Assembly: GCA_947594335.1 (NCBI GenBank)
Contig: CANQEC010000138.1
Span: 1-6,607, forward strand
Direction of reading: 5' to 3'
Length of the DNA stretch: 6,607 nucleotides
Source of the DNA: an uncultured Lachnospiraceae bacterium
Lineage (GTDB): Bacteria; Bacillota; Clostridia; Lachnospirales; Lachnospiraceae
Positions 3,807 to 6,607 of the stretch are shown here, piece by piece; position 1 is the first letter of the stretch; the number at the start of each line of letters is the position of its first letter. Both the position numbers and the translations under genes were made by a program. A model generated the notes under the pieces. That model was not told the DNA's origin and searched no databases. It worked only from the letters and a program-made list of their open reading frames with translations.

Positions 3807-6607
3807 ATGGGAGAACAGGCAAAAGGAGAAAAACCTGAAAAACATATCTGCCTCGGCATCCTTGCCCATGTCGATGCGGGGAAAACAACGTTGTCGGAGG
3901 CTCTGCTGTATCTTTCGGGGAGCATCCGCAGGCTGGGGCGCGTGGATCACAGGGATGCGTTCCTGGATACTTTTGAGCTGGAGCGCGCGCGGGGGATCAC
4001 GATCTTTTCCAAACAGGCGCGTCTGACTTTTGACAATATGGAGATTACGCTTCTCGATACGCCGGGGCATGTGGATTTTGCGGCGGAGACGGAGCGGACG
4101 CTTCAGGTGCTGGATTACGCGGTGCTTCTGATCAGCGGCGCCGACGGAGTGCAGGGACATACGGAGACGCTCTGGAAGCTGCTTGCGCGGTATCAGGTGC
4201 CGGTTTTTATATTTGTGAATAAAATGGATCAGCCGGGAACGGATCAGAAAGCGAGGATGGAGGAGCTTGTCCGCAGGCTGGACGGGAACTGCATCAATTT
4301 CGGCGCCGACCGGGATCCGGAAGAATTTTTCGAAAATCTCGCGATGTGCGACGAAGATGTGATGGAGCGCTACCTGGAAACAGGGGAGGTCACGGTGGAG
4401 GATACGGCGCGGATGATCCGGGAGAGAAAGGTATTTCCGTGCTTTTTCGGTTCCGCCCTGAAGCTGACCGGGGTAAAGGAGCTGATCGAGGGACTGTCGG
4501 ACTACACGGTCAGTCCATCGTACCCGCAGGAGTTCGGAGCCAGGGTTTACAAGATTTCCCGCGATGAGCAGGGGAAGCGGCTGACGCACATGAAGATCAC
4601 CGGAGGAAGCCTGAAAGCGAAAATGACGCTGACAAACCGCCTTTTGGAAGTGCCGGAGAGAGGCGGCGGAACTTTAAATGCCGGAAACGAAAGGGCAGCC
4701 GGAGGTCCGGCGATGAAAAACAGCAGCCGCATGGCACAGGAGATTCCGGAGGATCAGATCTGGGAAGAGAAGGCGGATCAGATCCGCATTTATTCCGGAA
4801 CAAAATTTGAACCGGTGCAGGAGGCGGCCGCCGGCATGGTCTGCGCCGTCACGGGACTTACAAAAACCTGGCCGGGGCAGGGGCTTGGCATTGAGCGGGA
4901 AGCGGTGCTGCCTGCGCTTTCGCCTGTGCTGACGTACCGGATCGGTCTGCCCGACGACTGTGATATCCACGCGGCGCTTCAGAAGCTGCGCCAGCTTGAG
5001 GAGGAAGAGCCGCAGCTTCATATTGTGTGGAATGAACAGCTGGGAGAGATCCACGCGCAGGTGATGGGCGAGGTGCAGATCGAGGTTCTGCAGAGCCTGA
5101 TTCGGGAGCGCTACGGGATAGAAGCGGTATTCGGAACAGGGAATATTGTATATAAAGAAACGATCCGCGGTCCGGTGGAAGGAGCGGGACATTTTGAGCC
5201 TCTGCGCCACTATGCGGAGGTGCATCTGCTGCTTGAGCCCGGGGAACCGGGGAGCGGGATCCAGGTTGAGTCCGCCTGCAGTGTGGACGATCTTGACCTG
5301 AACTGGCAGAGGCTGATCCTCACGCACCTGCTTGAAAAGGAGCATGTGGGCGTGCTTACAGGAGCGCCGCTGACGGATGTCAGGATCACGCTGACGGCGG
5401 GACGTTCTCATCTGAAGCACACGGAGGGCGGCGATTTCCGCCAGGCGACCTACCGCGCGGTGCGCCAGGCGCTGAAGAAGGCGGACAATGTTCTGCTTGA
5501 GCCGTTCTACGCGTTTCGTCTGGAGGTTCCGTCCGAGACGGTCGGCAGGGCGCTTTCGGATATCCAGCGGATGTACGGGTCTTTTGAAACGCCTGAAATT
5601 GAGGGAGACATGACGATTCTTACGGGAAGCGCTCCGGTTTCCAAGATGCGCGGTTATCAGATGGAGGTCAGCGCGTACACGAAGGGGCGCGGACGTCTGG
5701 CTTTCCGCCTTGAAGGGTACAGGCCGTGCCATAACGCGGAGGAGATCATCGCGGAGGCAGGCTATGATTCGGAGAGAGATCTGGAGAATCCGACCGGGTC
5801 TGTTTTCTGCGCGAACGGGGCGGGATTCGTGGTGAGCTGGGACAAGGCTGACTCGTATATGCATGTCGCAGGCGGCGTGGAATGGATCAGGGATGAGGAC
5901 GGGAGCGCGAAAGCGGTTCTGCGGGGAAGATATTTTTCAGACGCGGACCACGGCAAAGCGCCGGATGCGGAAGCCGGGCAGGGAACGCCGTCAGGCAGAA
6001 CATCAGGCGCGGGGACATCGTCAGGCAGAACATCAGGAGCGGGAACATCGTCAGGCAGAACATCAGGAGCGGGAACATCGTCAGGCAGAACATCGGGCAC
6101 GGGAACATCATCAGGCAGAACATCAGGCGCCGGGACGCCGTCCGGAGGGAGGATGGAAACGCCGGCAAAGATGGGGATGCCGTCCGGCACGGCGTACGAG
6201 GACCGGTTTCACGATGAGGAGGAGCTGAAAGCGATATTTGCCCGGACTTACGGGACATCCCAGGGAGAATCCCGAATGGCGTGGAAGCGCTCGAAAGGCA
6301 GCATTGCGCTGGAAAGAAACAGTGCGGGCGAAGGAAATTCTGCCCGGAGCGGACAGAGCAGGACGGGCTCGGAAGAAGACCGGCCGTCTGGCGGCAGCCG
6401 GGCAGGTTCCGGAAAAAACCGCGCAAAGGCGCAGGAGCCGGCGGCGGAATATCTTTTGGTTGACGGATACAATATTATTTTTGCCTGGGACGAGCTGAAA
6501 GAGCTTGCCGATGCCGATATCGGCGCCGCGAGGACGAAGCTGATGGACGTACTCTGCAATTATCAGGGGTTTGCCGGGTGCCGGCTGATCCTGGTATTTG
6601 ACGCGTA
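3807..6607 (+). CDS. TetM/EF-G-like translational GTPase fused to a YacP/Rae1-type NYN nuclease domain (3' end beyond the window)
   Basis: The frame is open for 933 codons to the window edge. Residues 13-230 are a G domain with AHVDAGKTT (20-28), RGIT in switch I, DTPGH (84-88, including the catalytic-type His88), NKMD (138-141) and GSAL (215-218), so GTP hydrolysis should be intact. Domain II (about 240-370) has a Gly/Asn-rich insertion of about 40 residues (279-318). Domain III is about 375-443, domain IV about 449-562 and domain V about 563-640. The closest type is the TetM/TetO group, but the domain IV loop reads HLKHTEGGDF (535-544), unlike the SPVSTPADF loop of TetM. A block with NPTGSVFC and an MHV ending (to about 687) follows, then a Ser/Gly/Thr/Arg-rich linker (about 705-880) holding five 10-residue repeats (729-778) and an EELKAIFARTYG helix (805-816). 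From 881, EYLLVDGYNIIFAW with D886 and N889, then LILVFDA with D932, closely match the start of B. subtilis YacP (Rae1), an A-site mRNA endonuclease. Inferred role: acting on stalled or idle ribosomes. Tetracycline protection is unlikely. Confidence 0.9.
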   Translation, partial: MGEQAKGEKPEKHICLGILAHVDAGKTTLSEALLYLSGSIRRLGRVDHRDAFLDTFELERARGITIFSKQARLTFDNMEITLLDTPGHVDFAAETERTLQVLDYAVLLISGADGVQGHTETLWKLLARYQVPVFIFVNKMDQPGTDQKARMEELVRRLDGNCINFGADRDPEEFFENLAMCDEDVMERYLETGEVTVEDTARMIRERKVFPCFFGSALKLTGVKELIEGLSDYTVSPSYPQEFGARVYKISRDEQGKRLTHMKITGGSLKAKMTLTNRLLEVPERGGGTLNAGNERAAGGPAMKNSSRMAQEIPEDQIWEEKADQIRIYSGTKFEPVQEAAAGMVCAVTGLTKTWPGQGLGIEREAVLPALSPVLTYRIGLPDDCDIHAALQKLRQLEEEEPQLHIVWNEQLGEIHAQVMGEVQIEVLQSLIRERYGIEAVFGTGNIVYKETIRGPVEGAGHFEPLRHYAEVHLLLEPGEPGSGIQVESACSVDDLDLNWQRLILTHLLEKEHVGVLTGAPLTDVRITLTAGRSHLKHTEGGDFRQATYRAVRQALKKADNVLLEPFYAFRLEVPSETVGRALSDIQRMYGSFETPEIEGDMTILTGSAPVSKMRGYQMEVSAYTKGRGRLAFRLEGYRPCHNAEEIIAEAGYDSERDLENPTGSVFCANGAGFVVSWDKADSYMHVAGGVEWIRDEDGSAKAVLRGRYFSDADHGKAPDAEAGQGTPSGRTSGAGTSSGRTSGAGTSSGRTSGAGTSSGRTSGTGTSSGRTSGAGTPSGGRMETPAKMGMPSGTAYEDRFHDEEELKAIFARTYGTSQGESRMAWKRSKGSIALERNSAGEGNSARSGQSRTGSEEDRPSGGSRAGSGKNRAKAQEPAAEYLLVDGYNIIFAWDELKELADADIGAARTKLMDVLCNYQGFAGCRLILVFDA
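5991..6140 (+). repeat. Five 30-bp in-frame tandem repeats in the linker
   Basis: Five head-to-tail units of 30 bp begin at 5991, 6021, 6051, 6081 and 6111. Each encodes the ten residues SGRTSGAGTS or a near variant (the last ends in TP; the fourth has T in place of A). Units 2 and 3 are identical; the others differ at a few bases. Flanking sequence on both sides (ending ACGCCG before, starting TCCGGAGGG after) looks like decayed half-units. Being a multiple of three, copy changes would keep the frame and only alter linker length. Confidence 0.95.
6447..6607 (+). other. NYN/PIN (YacP-like, Rae1-type) domain start within the GTPase gene
   Basis: This is the domain part of the long reading frame from residue 881. 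It shows the first beta strand with LLVDGYN, the Ala-Trp pair (894-895), the ARTKLMDVLCNYQGF helix and the LILVFDA strand, in the same order and spacing as YacP. The two acidic residues D886 and D932 sit at positions expected for metal binding in the PIN-like fold. About two thirds of the domain should lie beyond the window, so the remaining acidic residues cannot be checked here. Confidence 0.85.

Noticed and set aside
2859..4589. Long minus-strand open frame of 576 codons across the GNAT gene and the start of the GTPase gene
   Set aside because: It is antisense to two well-recognised genes, has an Arg/His/Leu/Pro-rich composition typical of a reverse-frame shadow, and shows no recognisable domain.
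3807..5726. Acquired tetracycline resistance gene of the tet(M) type
   Set aside because: Overall fold matches, but the domain IV loop is different, there is a large domain II insertion and a long C-terminal fusion, and no tet(M)-like leader or conjugative-element genes are nearby.
4674..5864. Minus-strand open frame of 396 codons opposite the GTPase domains
   Set aside because: It is opposite conserved domains II-V, with no recognisable motif. GC-rich codon usage on the coding strand explains the lack of stops.
5991..6140. Possible CRISPR array
   Set aside because: The 30-bp units are directly adjacent with no spacers and lie in frame inside a protein gene.
5762..6190. Minus-strand frame encoding repeated Asp-Val-Leu-Pro units
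   Set aside because: The repeats are only the complement of the 30-bp tandem array; a unit divisible by three keeps several frames open at once.

Overview
The window looks like a chromosomal segment from a Firmicute, most likely a gut Lachnospiraceae-type Clostridium. This rests on protein resemblance from memory (cyclophilin, AAA-ATPase_like/PD-(D/E)XK protein, GNAT with an extra N-terminal domain, and a TetM-like GTPase carrying a YacP-type domain), on strong AGGAGG-type ribosome binding sites, and on moderately high GC. No database search was possible. There are four protein genes and no RNA genes. I see no insertion sequence, CRISPR array or integrase.

Layout. Positions 1-514 (minus) hold a cyclophilin-type peptidyl-prolyl isomerase that runs off the left edge a few residues before its expected end. 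Its promoter (TTGCAT, 17 bp, TATAAT) lies inside the 3' end of the next gene, whose stop codon falls in the -10 box; a leader of about 120 nt with a GC-rich hairpin separates promoter and start codon. Positions 645-2465 (minus) encode a 606-residue AAA-ATPase_like protein with a C-terminal PD-(D/E)XK nuclease domain, probably from its own promoter at 2555-2583. A 141-bp divergent region with a perfect inverted repeat over the -10 box separates it from a plus-strand GNAT acetyltransferase (2607-3683). After a 123-bp gap with an extended -10 promoter, a long plus-strand frame opens at 3807 and is still open at the right edge (at least 933 codons).

The last gene is the highlight. It has a complete EF-G/TetM-like translational GTPase (all G motifs, domains II-V), then a conserved-looking extension, then a low-complexity linker containing five 30-bp tandem repeats, and finally the start of a NYN/PIN domain very like YacP (Rae1), the Bacillus subtilis nuclease that cuts mRNA in the ribosomal A site. 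A ribosome-binding GTPase and an A-site ribonuclease in one chain suggest a stalled-ribosome or translation-quality-control factor. The drug-displacing loop of true tetracycline protection proteins is not conserved, so a resistance label would be doubtful.

The four genes do not form an obvious pathway. Each appears to have its own promoter, and the only thematic links are protein folding and translation (cyclophilin, GTPase-nuclease).
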